A stretch of 64,000 nt of DNA from Myxococcales bacterium (GTDB taxonomy: Bacteria; Myxococcota_A; Polyangia; Polyangiales; Polyangiaceae), in assembly GCA_016191785.1 (NCBI GenBank), contig JACPVJ010000106.1:57414-121413 (forward strand), in the 5' to 3' direction. Made by a program: the position numbers and the translations under genes. Under the pieces are notes generated by a model. The model was not told where the DNA came from, did not search any database, and saw only the letters and a list, made by a program, of their open reading frames with translations. Positions 37,014 through 47,750 of this stretch are shown piece by piece (the first letter of the stretch is position 1; each line of letters begins with the position of its first letter).

Positions 37014-37744
37014 CGGCGAAGGACGACGAGCGTACCAAGCAAGAGGGGTACGTTCTTGGTGAAGGGGCCAAAGGGGTGGAACCAGAGCCAGGGCACGAAC
37101 CACGAGACCACCAGCGGCAGCACGATCAGCCCGGCGGCTTGCGCGGCCAGCAGCAGGCGCAGGGGGCGGCCCGCGAGCAACAACGCCGCCACCCCCGACG
37201 CGGCCTGGAGCGCACCGATGATCAGCAGCATCGTCCCGGGCCGACCGAACGACAGCCCGGTCTGACTGGCGATGGTCAGCTCTTCGGCTTGCTGGAACAA
37301 GATCTTCGGAAAGAGCCCCTCGGTGATCCAGACCGCGGCCATGCCGCCGCGGAGCAGCCACTGTGCGCGACGCGACCACCCCTCGCGCTCGATCAGGTAC
37401 GCGACGGCGACCGAGGCGACGATCGGCACGTTCTTGGTGAGCATGCCGAAGGGGCTGACCAGAAGCTTGGGCTCGGCCAGCGCGAGGATCGCGGTGAAGG
37501 TCGCGACCATCGAGATCTGGAGCAGTGTGATCAGCTGGGAGGGGCGCCCGAGCGCGACGACGAAGGCCAGGCCGATCTCGAAGGCGCAGGTGAGGGGCAT
37601 GAGCCACGTGGGCATCCCCAAGCGTCCGAGGTAAGCGGCGCCGATCGCACGATAGAGCGGGTGGACGACCATCACCCCGGTGGCGAGCCAGACCGACGCG
37701 ACGCCGACCCGAAGCCACAGGGAGTCTCGACCGACGTCGTCCAC
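36995..37744 (-). CDS. DoxX-like membrane protein, internally duplicated
   Basis: 249 residues with seven to eight predicted membrane helices. The two halves look homologous: each ends in a loop with PFGxxTKNVP (PFGMLTKNVPIVASVAVAYL near residue 100 and PFGPFTKNVPLLLGTLVVL near 225). DoxX-family proteins are usually single four-helix units involved in redox or sulfur metabolism, so this is a tandem fusion. It overlaps the DUF2269 gene by 19 bases. Confidence 0.8.
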   Translation of the reverse strand: MDDVGRDSLWLRVGVASVWLATGVMVVHPLYRAIGAAYLGRLGMPTWLMPLTCAFEIGLAFVVALGRPSQLITLLQISMVATFTAILALAEPKLLVSPFGMLTKNVPIVASVAVAYLIEREGWSRRAQWLLRGGMAAVWITEGLFPKILFQQAEELTIASQTGLSFGRPGTMLLIIGALQAASGVAALLLAGRPLRLLLAAQAAGLIVLPLVVSWFVPWLWFHPFGPFTKNVPLLLGTLVVLRRCSSWS

Positions 37745-37789
37745 GGAGGGACGATTAGAGCATCTTTCCCCCTGAAGGAGCAGCCTGGG

Positions 37790-39205
<1,416 letters not shown>

Positions 39206-39250
39206 GCCACCCGGCAACAGCCGGGCTGAGGCCACCATTCCCCGCCGCGG

Positions 39251-39601
39251 TCAGCCGACCCGAACCGGGATCTTGCGCGGGGTGAGCGCGGGATGCTTGG
39301 GCAGGTGCAGGTAGAGCACGCCGTCCTCGAGCTTGGCCTCGATGCGATCGCGGTCGATCCGGGGCGAGATCCCGAAGCTGCGGCTGAAGTCCCGTGGCGG
39401 GCTCTCCTGGAACAGCGCCGTGCCCGTTGCGGGATCGGAACGCCGGGCTTCCAGCGTGAGCGTGTCGCCCTCGGCCTGGATGGTCAGGGCGTCCTTCGAG
39501 ACTCCCGGCAGGTCGGCGACGAGCAGGATCTCTTTTTCGTTCTCGTACACGTCCACCCGCGGGGCCGCAGTCTGGCGTGATCTGGACTGATTGTCGGTCA
39601 T
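39251..39601 (-). CDS. Small heat-shock protein, Hsp20 family
   Basis: 116 residues, mostly an alpha-crystallin domain: DVYENEKEILLVADLPGVSK near 17-36, then FSRSFGIS and the closing GVLYLHLPKHPA. The C-terminal I-x-I/V motif is present (KIPVRV), needed for oligomer assembly. The N-terminal arm is short and hydrophilic. An AGGAGG ribosome binding site precedes the ATG at 39601. It follows a longer Hsp20 paralogue by ten bases, so the two are co-translated and may form mixed oligomers. Confidence 0.93.
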   Translation of the reverse strand: MTDNQSRSRQTAAPRVDVYENEKEILLVADLPGVSKDALTIQAEGDTLTLEARRSDPATGTALFQESPPRDFSRSFGISPRIDRDRIEAKLEDGVLYLHLPKHPALTPRKIPVRVG

Positions 39602-39611
39602 GGCTTCCTCC

Positions 39612-40055
39612 TCACCGCACGGCCACCGCGATCTGGCGGGGCTTGACCTCGGGCGCCTTCTCCAGCGTCACGGTCAGGACGCCGTCCTGGAGCACCGCCG
39701 AGGTCTTCTCCGGATCCACCTTCACCGGCAGCGCGAAGCTGCGCGAAAAGCGGAACGGCGCGCGCTCTTGCCGATAGGCTGCGTACCCCTCGGGGACGTC
39801 ACTCTTGCGCTGGCCGGCGAGGGTCAGTACGTCTTTCTCGAGCGAGATGTCGAGGTCCGCTTCGCGGACCCCCGGCAGGTCTGCCTGAAGGACGAGCGCG
39901 TTGCCCGTGTCGTGGAAGTTCACCGGAGGGACACCCCCGGTGGCGGGCTCGGGTGCGCCCGAGCGATCGACGTCGTCGAACACCCGGTCCATGCGGCGCC
40001 TGAGCTGGTCCATGATCGCCAGCGTGCGGTCGAAATCGTTGCGATAGCCGAACAT
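39612..40055 (-). CDS. Small heat-shock protein, Hsp20 family
   Basis: 147 residues from the ATG at 40055, preceded by AGGAGG at a good distance. The N-terminal arm (FGYRNDFDRTLAIMDQLRRRM) resembles IbpA/Hsp18-type proteins. The alpha-crystallin domain has NALVLQADLPGVREADLD, FSRSFALPVKVDPEK and GVLTVTLEKAPEVKPRQIAV with the terminal I-x-V. It binds unfolding proteins and prevents aggregation. It is first of two tandem hsp20 genes. Confidence 0.93.
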   Translation of the reverse strand: MFGYRNDFDRTLAIMDQLRRRMDRVFDDVDRSGAPEPATGGVPPVNFHDTGNALVLQADLPGVREADLDISLEKDVLTLAGQRKSDVPEGYAAYRQERAPFRFSRSFALPVKVDPEKTSAVLQDGVLTVTLEKAPEVKPRQIAVAVR

Positions 40056-40164
40056 CGGTCTTCCTCCTGGGTTCGCGATGGGCGGGTGCGCTGGGGCGCG
40101 CGGTGGCCCGACCCGATCGTCCACGACAGCCTCGAAACGAGGCGAAGGGGCCGTGGATGCCGGC

Positions 40165-40193
40165 ACCATGCGCACCCGAAAAAGCCGTGTCAA
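40165..40193 (-). promoter_or_regulatory. Candidate sigma-70-type promoter for the hsp20 pair
   Basis: Minus-strand TTGACA (40193-40188), a 17-base spacer, then CATGGT (40170-40165), about 110 bases before the hsp20 ATG at 40055. The -35 is a perfect match while the -10 is weak (three of six). No CIRCE or ROSE-like structure was seen in the leader. Confidence 0.35.
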
Positions 40194-40204
40194 CGCCCGG
40201 AGGG

Positions 40205-41284
40205 TCAGCGCAGCGCGCGGAGGTACTCTGCGATTTCGGGCAGCGCCATCGAGTGGGTCACCACCCCGGCGCGGACGGCGGCCCCGGGCATGCCGTAGAC
40301 GATGGCGGTCGCGTCGCTCTCGGCCACGACCACCCCGCCCGCTTCGCGGATCGCCCGGGCCCCCTGGACGCCGTCGTCCCCCATGCCGGTCAGAATGACG
40401 CCGATGGCGCGAGAGCCCTGGGTCCGCGCCAGGCTGGCGAAGAGCTGGTCGGCGCTGGGCACGTAGCGATCGTCCGCGGCAGGCGGCTTGACCCGAGCCC
40501 GGGGCGCGGCACCGGCGGCCCCGGCCTCGACCGTCAGGCAGCGGCCACCCGGGCAAATCAAGCCCAGCCCGCCCACCACCTCGTCGCCGTCGGTCGCCTC
40601 GCGGACGCGGATCTCGCTGCGCCTGCCCAGGCGCTCGGCGAACGTGCGCGTGAACTTCTCGGGCATGTGCTGGGACATCAAGAGCGCGTTCGGATAGCGC
40701 GCCGGCAGCCGGGCTGCGATCTGCATCAACGCGGTCGGCCCACCCGTGCTCGAGGCGATGCCCACGACCTGGCGGGGCGCCGCGGGCTCTCCGCTGCGCG
40801 GCGGCACCGAGTCGTGACCCGAGTACGAATCGAGCTGCGGGCGGGCCACGAAGACGCCCCGCTTGAGCGTGCGCGCGAGGAGCACCTTCGAGAGCAGCTC
40901 ACGACCGATGCCCTGGAAATCCCCTTCGGACTTCTGTTCGGCCTTGGCCACGAAGTCGAGGGCGCCGAGCTCGAGCGCGCGAAAGACGTTCTCTTTGGCG
41001 CTGTAGCTCGAGACCACGATCACGGGCGTCGGCAACCGGCTCATCAAGATTCGAAGGAACGTGAAACCGTCCATCTTCGGCATCTCGAGATCGAGGGTGA
41101 TCACGTCGGGCTTGAGCGAGAGCGCGAGCTGGAGCGCCTGCTCGCCATCCCCAGCCTTGCCGACCACCCGGACGTCGGGCGACGCCTCCAAGATCTCGGA
41201 GATGCTGCGCCGGTTGAACGCGGAGTCGTCCACGACGAGCACGGTCGTGGGGGGGACGCTGGGAAGGCTCATCTCTCGACTCAT
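40205..41284 (-). CDS. cheB: Protein-glutamate methylesterase CheB
   Basis: About 359 residues from the ATG at 41284, which overlaps the cheR stop by four bases (ATGA); an ATG at 41272 is the alternative. The receiver domain has Asp20 in LVVDDSAF and phosphoacceptor Asp65 in ITLDLEMPKMDG. The methylesterase domain has GIASSTGGPTAL with the catalytic Ser, the His in SQHMPEKFT and the Asp in GVILTGMGDDGVQGA. It removes methyl groups from receptor glutamates and deamidates glutamines, in balance with CheR encoded upstream. It is the last gene of the chemosensory operon. Confidence 0.94.
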   Translation of the reverse strand: MSREMSLPSVPPTTVLVVDDSAFNRRSISEILEASPDVRVVGKAGDGEQALQLALSLKPDVITLDLEMPKMDGFTFLRILMSRLPTPVIVVSSYSAKENVFRALELGALDFVAKAEQKSEGDFQGIGRELLSKVLLARTLKRGVFVARPQLDSYSGHDSVPPRSGEPAAPRQVVGIASSTGGPTALMQIAARLPARYPNALLMSQHMPEKFTRTFAERLGRRSEIRVREATDGDEVVGGLGLICPGGRCLTVEAGAAGAAPRARVKPPAADDRYVPSADQLFASLARTQGSRAIGVILTGMGDDGVQGARAIREAGGVVVAESDATAIVYGMPGAAVRAGVVTHSMALPEIAEYLRALR

Positions 41285-42156
41285 TCGTCCGGGGGGTCCA
41301 ACCGGCCAGTGGCGACCGGCTTCCTGTACACCAGATCTTCCGTCAGGTGACACAGCTCGAACGCCGTCGAGACGTTCCACAATGATTCCGAGTGGCCGAG
41401 CAGCAGATAGCCCCCGGGCAGCAGCCGTTCGTACAGGTTCTCGATGACGCGGGCCCGTGCTCGAGGGTCGAAGTAGATGAGCACGTTTCGGCACAGCACG
41501 ACGTCCACGCGCCCGACGATCGACGCACGGGCGGCATCGAGCAGGTTCAGCTGGCCGAAGTGACAGAGCCGCTTGACGGACTCGGTGATGTGGCTGCCGT
41601 CGGTCCGCTCGTCGAAATACTCGCGTCGGAGCTCGGGCGGGGTGCTCCGAAATGCGCTTGGGCGGTACACGCCGCGGCGAGCCTGCGCGACGCTCCGCTT
41701 GGAGAGGTCACTGCCGATGACCCGCACCTCCCAGCCGTCGAACAGGCCCGACTCGAGCACGTAGATCGCGACCGAGTAGACCTCTTCCCCGGTCGAGCAG
41801 CCCGCGCTCCAGATGGCGAGCCGTCGCGAGCGCGCGTTCCGGTCTGCGAGCTTCGGCAAGAGCTCGTCGCGCAGGGCCCGCAGCTGGTAGTCCTGCCGGA
41901 AGAAGTAGGTCTCTTTGGTGGTCAAGAGGTCGAGGGCCTCGTCCAGCTCTGCCGTGCCACCTCGGTTCAAGCGCAGGTACTGGTAGTAGTCGTTGAAGCT
42001 GGGGAGCCCGAGCGTCGCCAGGCGCTCCGACAGCCTCCGCTCGAACGCGTACTGAGCGTCGTCGTGGTACTCGAGCCCCGCGTGCGCGTTGATCAGATCG
42101 CGCAAGAGACGGAACACCTCGGGGGTGAGCCGCGGCCTTTGCGAGGCCGGCGTCAT
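41281..42156 (-). CDS. cheR: Protein-glutamate O-methyltransferase CheR
   Basis: 291 residues from the ATG at 42156, which shares one base with the upstream stop (TAATG). The N-terminal helical domain ends before the SAM-binding fold with IWSAGCSTGEEVYSVAI, VIGSDLSKRSVAQARRGVYR, and the final DVVLCRNVLIYFDP. The TKETYFFRQ motif is typical of CheR. It methylates chemoreceptor glutamates using SAM. No C-terminal NWETF-type binding pentapeptide or TPR is attached. Confidence 0.94.
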   Translation of the reverse strand: MTPASQRPRLTPEVFRLLRDLINAHAGLEYHDDAQYAFERRLSERLATLGLPSFNDYYQYLRLNRGGTAELDEALDLLTTKETYFFRQDYQLRALRDELLPKLADRNARSRRLAIWSAGCSTGEEVYSVAIYVLESGLFDGWEVRVIGSDLSKRSVAQARRGVYRPSAFRSTPPELRREYFDERTDGSHITESVKRLCHFGQLNLLDAARASIVGRVDVVLCRNVLIYFDPRARARVIENLYERLLPGGYLLLGHSESLWNVSTAFELCHLTEDLVYRKPVATGRLDPPDE

Positions 42157-44255
42157 TACCCTCGCGCTCCGCGCAGGCTGGGCGGCGGCGCGGTCCGGCG
42201 ACGCCCGCTCGCGAGCTCGGCATCGACGATGCCGCGCGTGAGCTCGTCCCGAACCAGCTCGTGCGTCTCGACCGCCAGCCGGCTGCGCAGGGCGCCGAGC
42301 GCGAAGTCGCCTCCGAGGCCGCCGAGCAGCTCGGCCGCGAGCCGGCGCACGTCCCACTCGGCGTGCTCCAGGCAGGGCGCGACGCGCTCGGCGACTCGCG
42401 GGGCGCCCGGGGTCACGAGCACGCGCATCGCCGACTTGACGACCTCGGGATCTGCGTGACCGAGCGCTGACGCGAGGTAGCCGTCGCGCTCGGGGCCCTC
42501 GAAGGTCGACAGTGCCTCGAGGGCGACCACGGCCAGCAAGGGCTCGCGGCCGCAGAGCTCGCCGAGCACCCCGACCCCTCGGGGATCGCCGAGCTCGCCC
42601 AGCACCCGCGCGGCTTGGGCAGCGAGCTCGAGCTCCGCTCCGCTCCGGGCCAGCTCGATCAAGCGCTCGAGCCCGAGCGGCGCCCCCTCGCGGTCGGTGA
42701 GCTTCCCCAGGGCGCGCACCGCGGCCAGGCGAACCTCGACTTCTTCGTCGCCGAGGGCGAAGGCGACCGGCTCGACGGCCTCGGCTCCGCTGATGGCGGC
42801 CAGCGCCGAGAGCGCCGCGCATCGCGTGGTCGGCGCAGGGCTGTCGAGCGCAGAGCGCAAGAAACCCACGTGCTGGCTCGCATCGGGCAGCTTGGGCGCG
42901 AGCGTCTCGATCACGATGGCCGCGGCCTCGGCGACAGCGGGTTCGGCCACCGCCCGCGCGACGACCGCCAGTGCCTGCGGGGGATGACGGCGCGCGAGCG
43001 CAACCAGCGCCCGGTGCGCGGACTGCCTCACCCGAGGGCCGTCGGAGAGCAAGCGAACGGCCTCGTCGAGCGTACCGCGGTCGCCCGCGCTCCCCAGCGC
43101 ATCGAGCGCCGCGGCCACGACCTCGGGTGCCGAATCGCCGAGGGCACGTTTGGCAGCGGCAGTCGCGTCGGGATGGAGCGCCACGAGCGGCCCGAGCAGC
43201 GAGATGCACGCGGCGCGCTGCTCGGGCATCGACGCCTCGGCACCCGCCACCAGGGCCTCGACGGCGACGCCACCCAACTCGGCCAGCGTCGCCTCTGCCT
43301 GCTCCGCCAGCGAGTCGTCGGAGAGCGCCGAGACCGCCGCGCGGGCCGCCTCGGCGTCCCCCAAGAGCGCCGCCGCGCCCAGGGCGGCGCGGCGGGTCTC
43401 GAGCGGCGCTTCGTCGTCTGCCGTGAGGGACAAGATCGCCTCGCGCACCCGGGGCGAGAGGCCGACCAGCCCCTGCGCCAGCGCGTCGCGGGCGACCGGG
43501 CTCGATTGAGCGAGTCGGACCATCGAGTCGAGCACCTCGCCGAAGGTCTTCCCATGCGCCGACTCGAACGCGCCAAGGAGCAGCGGAACCGCTTGGGCCG
43601 CTCCACTCTGCCCGGCCGCCGCGAGCATGGCGGGCCGCAGAATCGGATCGCTTGCCAGGGGCTCGAGCCGCTCCCACGGGATCAAGGCCGAGAGGCGGTT
43701 CAGGCCGGACAGCGCGGCGAGGCGCACGAAGGTGTCGGTCGAGTCCAGGCAGGAATCGAGCACGGCGATGGCCTCGTCGGCGCAGGCTTCACCGATCGCA
43801 GCCACGGCCTCGACCGCCGCGCCTCGTACGTTCACGTCCGGATCGCGCAGCAGGGTCTTGAGCAACGGCAGGCCTTCGGAACGGCCACACTTGGCCAGCA
43901 CGTCGACGACCAGCTTCTTGCCGTCCGCGTCGAGCTCGGCCAGCGCCGCCGCCAGTGCAGAGATGGCACGGACGCCGAAGCCTGCCAGGGCCTCGACCGC
44001 GCTGTTCCGGGCGCCCACGTTGTCGCCGGGGCGCAAGAGGGCGACCAGCGCCAAGAGCACGCTCTCGGACGGAGCCAGGGCGACGGCGCTCAGTACGGCC
44101 TCTTTTCGCACCCGCCAGTCGGAATCCCCGAGGGCCCTCACCAAGGCCGCCACGGCCTCGGGGCCCGCGGTGTGTCGAAGCCCGGCTGCGGCGCGACGCC
44201 GCTCTTCGGCGTCCGCGGCCCCGAGCGCGCGCGAGAGCTCGGCAAGGTCGGTCAC
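42156..44255 (-). CDS. HEAT-repeat protein in chemosensory operon
   Basis: 699 residues from a GTG at 44255 that overlaps the cheW stop by four bases (GTGA). It consists almost entirely of about twenty HEAT-like helical pairs of 30-35 residues, many with the signature of a PBS-lyase type HEAT repeat (RALGDSDWRVRKEAVLSAVAL, FALGDEEVEVRLAAVRALGKL, HADPEVVKSAMRVL). There is no signal peptide and no catalytic motif. Such an alpha solenoid is a protein-binding scaffold. Its place inside the che operon with overlapping starts suggests it binds a Che protein or receptor array component. The C-terminal 20 residues are Arg/Pro-rich. Confidence 0.88.
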   Translation of the reverse strand: MTDLAELSRALGAADAEERRRAAAGLRHTAGPEAVAALVRALGDSDWRVRKEAVLSAVALAPSESVLLALVALLRPGDNVGARNSAVEALAGFGVRAISALAAALAELDADGKKLVVDVLAKCGRSEGLPLLKTLLRDPDVNVRGAAVEAVAAIGEACADEAIAVLDSCLDSTDTFVRLAALSGLNRLSALIPWERLEPLASDPILRPAMLAAAGQSGAAQAVPLLLGAFESAHGKTFGEVLDSMVRLAQSSPVARDALAQGLVGLSPRVREAILSLTADDEAPLETRRAALGAAALLGDAEAARAAVSALSDDSLAEQAEATLAELGGVAVEALVAGAEASMPEQRAACISLLGPLVALHPDATAAAKRALGDSAPEVVAAALDALGSAGDRGTLDEAVRLLSDGPRVRQSAHRALVALARRHPPQALAVVARAVAEPAVAEAAAIVIETLAPKLPDASQHVGFLRSALDSPAPTTRCAALSALAAISGAEAVEPVAFALGDEEVEVRLAAVRALGKLTDREGAPLGLERLIELARSGAELELAAQAARVLGELGDPRGVGVLGELCGREPLLAVVALEALSTFEGPERDGYLASALGHADPEVVKSAMRVLVTPGAPRVAERVAPCLEHAEWDVRRLAAELLGGLGGDFALGALRSRLAVETHELVRDELTRGIVDAELASGRRRTAPPPSLRGARG

Positions 44256-44749
44256 CGCTCCGGACTTCCTTCGCCGAGCAGACCCTTGGCCGCCAGCGGG
44301 CTCACCACCGACTCGAATCGGTCGACGTCGAGCACGAACACCAGCTGTTCGCCGTGACGCGCGACGCCGATGATCCCCCGGACGTCGTCGCCGGCGCCGA
44401 GGCTGGGGGCGGCCCCGAGCTCGGCGCCGCCGGTGCCGAACACCTCGGTCACGCCGTCGACCATCAGCCCGACGGTGTGCGCCTCGATTTCGACCAGAAT
44501 CCACTTGGCGCGCCGCTGATCGTCGATGCGAGCCAGACCGAAGCGCGCCCTGAGGTCGATCACCGGGATGACGGTGCCACGGTGGTTCGCGACGCCCGCG
44601 ACCGCCGGCGGGGAGTGAGGCAACACGGTCAACTCCAGGGGATTGACGATCTCCCGAACCGCGGCGATGGGCACCGCGTAGTGCACGTCGCCGACCGTGA
44701 ATCCGACGAGGCTCTTCTGGGGATCGGGTCGCGCTTTTGTCGTCGCCAT
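44252..44749 (-). CDS. cheW: Chemotaxis coupling protein CheW (second copy)
   Basis: 165 residues. The CheW fold is indicated by LVGFTVGDVHYAVPIAAVREIV, then PPAVAGVANHRGTVIPVIDLRARFG and VGLMVDGVTEVF. It links chemoreceptors to CheA. The ATG at 44749 shares a base with the stop of the preceding cheW gene (TGATG). The two tandem CheW proteins are clearly different in sequence, so they may serve different receptors or array positions. Confidence 0.92.
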   Translation of the reverse strand: MATTKARPDPQKSLVGFTVGDVHYAVPIAAVREIVNPLELTVLPHSPPAVAGVANHRGTVIPVIDLRARFGLARIDDQRRAKWILVEIEAHTVGLMVDGVTEVFGTGGAELGAAPSLGAGDDVRGIIGVARHGEQLVFVLDVDRFESVVSPLAAKGLLGEGSPER

Positions 44750-45252
44750 CAGACAGTCTCCGGCAAATGATCCACGAGCCGCACCAGATCGAGCAAGACG
44801 ATCACCCCGTCGCCCGGCTTCGGCCGACCGATCCCGAGCACGTGGTCGGCGACGTCGCCTCCGAAGACCGTGTTCGCGAGCTCGAGCTCGCCGTCGGACA
44901 GGCGAACCACTTGCTTCACCTCGTCGACCTGGACGCCGAACACCTCGCCCGATGTACCGGTGGTGAGCAAGAGACGCGCCCGCCGCGAAGCCGGCGCCGG
45001 CCCGAGCCCGAGCCGCCGCCGAAGCTCGACCACCGTGACGAGCAGGCCTCGCACGCTGCACACGCCGAGGACGGCGGGCGGAGCCCGCGGCACGAAGGTG
45101 ACGGGCGGCGGGCTCAGGATCTCGCGGATACTGGTCAGCTCGACGCCGTAGTCCTCTGGGCCGACCCGCAACACCAGGAACTCGCGGACCGGACCTTGGT
45201 GCGCAAGCGCCCGCCTCGGCCCCCGCGCCCCGTGCTTGGCCAGATCAGCCAC
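44749..45252 (-). CDS. cheW: Chemotaxis coupling protein CheW (first copy)
   Basis: 167 residues from a GTG at 45252 lying 8 bases inside the end of cheA. Features: FLVLRVGPEDYGVELTSIREIL, PPAVLGVCSVRGLLVTVVELRRRLG and FGVQVDEVKQVVRL, all CheW-like, followed by GVIVLLDLVRLVDHL. The 15-residue N-terminal extension is basic. The strand after the Arg-Gly (GLLVTVVEL) is atypically hydrophobic compared with its tandem paralogue. Confidence 0.92.
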   Translation of the reverse strand: MADLAKHGARGPRRALAHQGPVREFLVLRVGPEDYGVELTSIREILSPPPVTFVPRAPPAVLGVCSVRGLLVTVVELRRRLGLGPAPASRRARLLLTTGTSGEVFGVQVDEVKQVVRLSDGELELANTVFGGDVADHVLGIGRPKPGDGVIVLLDLVRLVDHLPETV

Positions 45253-47353
45253 GCGGCGCGACCTCCGGTGAGGCGAGGTCGGTGGAGGACAACACGTCGT
45301 CGACGAGCGAGGTGGCGTCGAGCACCAGCGCGACCCGCTGGTCTCCGAGCTCGGTGGCGCCGGTCAGGCCGCGCACGGAGGAAATCGAGGGCCCGAGCGG
45401 CTTGATCACGATGTCTTCCTGGCCGAGGACGGCGTCGACCACCAGACCGAGCCGCCGCGCGCCCAGCGACATGACGACCACGAACCGACGCGGCGCGGCC
45501 TCGGCGGGCTCGGGCAGCCCCAGGTGCTCGGCCAGCCGGCACACCGGCAGCGTCTGTCCGCGCAGAGACACGACCTCGCGCCCCTCGACCCTGCGCAGCG
45601 CACGGCGGTCGAACACGATCGCCTCGGAGACGTGGCTGACGGCCAGAGCGAACACCTGACCCGCCGCGCGAACGAGCAGCGCGTTGACGATCGCCAGGGT
45701 GATCGGCAGCGTGATGGTCATCTTGGTCCCGATGCCGCTCTCGCTGTGCACGTCGATCACGCCGCCGATCTTCGCCAGGTTGGTCTTCACCACGTCCATC
45801 CCGACGCCGCGCCCGCTCAGGTCCCCGGCGACGTCGCGGGTGCTGATCCCAGGCATGAAGATCAACCCGAGCAGGTCGTGGCGTGCCAGGTCCCCCGCGT
45901 CACTTCGGCTGATGCGCCCGAGCGTGATGGCTTTGTCGAGCAGCGCCCCCTCGTCGATGCCCGCACCGTCGTCCTCGATCTCGATCATCACGTGATTGCC
46001 CTTCTGGTACGCGTTCAGGGCGATGGTGCCGGCCGCAGGCTTGCCGGACTTCTCTCGATCGGCGGCGGTCTCTATCCCGTGGTCGATGGCGTTGCGGATC
46101 ATGTGCATCAGCGGGTCACTGAGCTCTTCCACGATCAGCTTGTCGATCTCGGTCTCGGCGCCGGTGATGACCAGTCGGATGTCCTTGTCGACTTCGCGGC
46201 TGATCTGCCGCACGACACGCGCGAGGCGATCGAAGACCTGCCCGAGCGGCACCATTCGGACCTCGAGCACAGCGTCCCGGAGATCGCCCAGCCGCCGATC
46301 GAAGCTGCGGTGCAGACGGAGGATTTCCGTGGCCAGCTGGCGCTGGCCGTCCGAGCGCGCCCGCTCCGAGAGCCGCGAGAGCACGCCTCGCACGATGCCG
46401 AGCTCGCCGATGATGTTCATCAGGTGATCGAGCTTCTTGATGTCGACCCGCACCGTCTGGGTCACGGACTTGAGGGAGCGGGCCGGCTCGACCGCTGCGA
46501 TGTCGTCACGGGTCGAGGGCTCGAGGCGAGCGTCGGGCGGCGCCAACGAGAGCAACGTGCCGGCCAGGTCGGGCGGCGGCACCGTGCCCGCGGCCAGCGA
46601 CGGACGGCGCCGGCGCGGCACCTCTTCGATCACCATGTTGTCCGCCCCCAAGGTGCCGATCAGGGTCGCCAGGTCGTCGCGCGACGCCATCAAGAGGTCG
46701 AGCTCGATGGTGTCGGGGCTCGCGGACTCGCCGGTCGGCAAGTAGGTGATGATTTCGCCGTGGCGCTTGGCCCGATCTTTGATCTCTTCCAGGGCGCGGT
46801 CGATGGTCGAAAGGTCGAACTGCACCCGCAGGCGATAGAGCGCGCGACCGTTGTCGATGTTGGTGCGAAGCCGGTGCTCTTCGTACTCGGTGAGCACCGC
46901 CAGCATGCCGGGGTCGAGCTCGTATTCGACGACCGGGCTTTGCTGCTGGGCGTGGCCCCCGCCGAGCGCATCGAGGCGCAGGCACAGCGCTTCGATCGCC
47001 GCGGCGGGCGGCTCCGAGGCCCCGCGATCGGCCTCCAGGATCTGCGCGCAGACGTCCACCGAGCCGAACAAGATGTCCAGCACCGCCGAGCTCAACGGCA
47101 TGCGTCCGAGCCGAAGGGCGTCGAGCAGATCTTCCAGGCGGTGCGACACCAGCCCGAGCTGAACCGCGCCGAACAACCCCGCGAGCCCCTTCAGGGTGTG
47201 AACGGCGCGGAAGGCCTCGTTCACCAGCGCCGGGTCGTCGCCACCCACCTTCAGCGTCGCGTCCAGCGAGAGCAGGTTCCGGGAGAACGTCTCGACGATC
47301 TCCTGGGCCTCGGTGAAGAACTCTTCGCGTGCCCGCTCCCCCGGGTCAACCAT
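45245..47353 (-). CDS. cheA: Chemotaxis histidine kinase CheA
   Basis: 702 residues from the ATG at 47353. The N-terminal Hpt has phosphoacceptor His52 in AVHTLKGLAG. A second regulatory stretch lies at about 140-250. The dimerisation helices start near 300 (VDIKKLDHLMNIIGELG), and the HATPase has MIRNAIDHGIE (N), IEIEDDGAGID (G1) and GRGVGMDVVKTNLAKIGG (G2). The CheW-like domain occupies the C-terminus with VSLRGQTLPVCRLAEHLG. No receiver domain is fused. It phosphorylates CheB and presumably the CheY-like protein encoded next to it. The start overlaps the end of that gene by 8 bases. Confidence 0.95.
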   Translation of the reverse strand: MVDPGERAREEFFTEAQEIVETFSRNLLSLDATLKVGGDDPALVNEAFRAVHTLKGLAGLFGAVQLGLVSHRLEDLLDALRLGRMPLSSAVLDILFGSVDVCAQILEADRGASEPPAAAIEALCLRLDALGGGHAQQQSPVVEYELDPGMLAVLTEYEEHRLRTNIDNGRALYRLRVQFDLSTIDRALEEIKDRAKRHGEIITYLPTGESASPDTIELDLLMASRDDLATLIGTLGADNMVIEEVPRRRRPSLAAGTVPPPDLAGTLLSLAPPDARLEPSTRDDIAAVEPARSLKSVTQTVRVDIKKLDHLMNIIGELGIVRGVLSRLSERARSDGQRQLATEILRLHRSFDRRLGDLRDAVLEVRMVPLGQVFDRLARVVRQISREVDKDIRLVITGAETEIDKLIVEELSDPLMHMIRNAIDHGIETAADREKSGKPAAGTIALNAYQKGNHVMIEIEDDGAGIDEGALLDKAITLGRISRSDAGDLARHDLLGLIFMPGISTRDVAGDLSGRGVGMDVVKTNLAKIGGVIDVHSESGIGTKMTITLPITLAIVNALLVRAAGQVFALAVSHVSEAIVFDRRALRRVEGREVVSLRGQTLPVCRLAEHLGLPEPAEAAPRRFVVVMSLGARRLGLVVDAVLGQEDIVIKPLGPSISSVRGLTGATELGDQRVALVLDATSLVDDVLSSTDLASPEVAPRG

Positions 47354-47750
47354 GACCGCGTTCGTCCAGTGTGGGGCCCAGGTGGCGCAACGCCGCGTCT
47401 CTGAGCTGCTCCGGCGTGAAGGGTTTGGAGAGGTACCCGACTGCGCCCAGCGCCAAGCCGCGCTCGCGATCGCGACTCGACGTCTGGGTGGACATGAGAA
47501 GGACCGGTGTCGCGCGGTGGCGCTCGCTCTGCCGAATGAACGACAAGAGCTCGAGACCGTTGATGTCGGGCATGTTGACGTCGGTGATCACCAGGTCCCA
47601 CGAGCCGCGTGGCAAGAGGCGCAGCGCGGCGAACCCGCTCTCGGCCTCCACGACCTCGAGCGGCGCGCTGCCGACGTCGACGCTGGACAATGCCCCGCGC
47701 ACGTAGGCTCGGGTGACCTCCGAGTCCTCGACCACGAGCACGCGAGCCAT
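47346..47750 (-). CDS. cheY: CheY-like single-domain response regulator
   Basis: 134 residues, a lone receiver: acidic pair at VEDS near residue 8, phosphoacceptor Asp57 in LVITDVNMPDING, Thr/Ser switch in VLLMSTQTS and Lys in GYLSKPFTP. It is the probable output or phosphate sink for CheA. It overlaps the upstream hydrolase gene by one base (TGATG) and cheA by eight. Confidence 0.92.
   Translation of the reverse strand: MARVLVVEDSEVTRAYVRGALSSVDVGSAPLEVVEAESGFAALRLLPRGSWDLVITDVNMPDINGLELLSFIRQSERHRATPVLLMSTQTSSRDRERGLALGAVGYLSKPFTPEQLRDAALRHLGPTLDERGHG

Noticed and set aside
45524..47404. A 626-codon plus-strand frame opposite cheA
   Set aside because: Shadow of cheA, whose motifs are complete on the minus strand.
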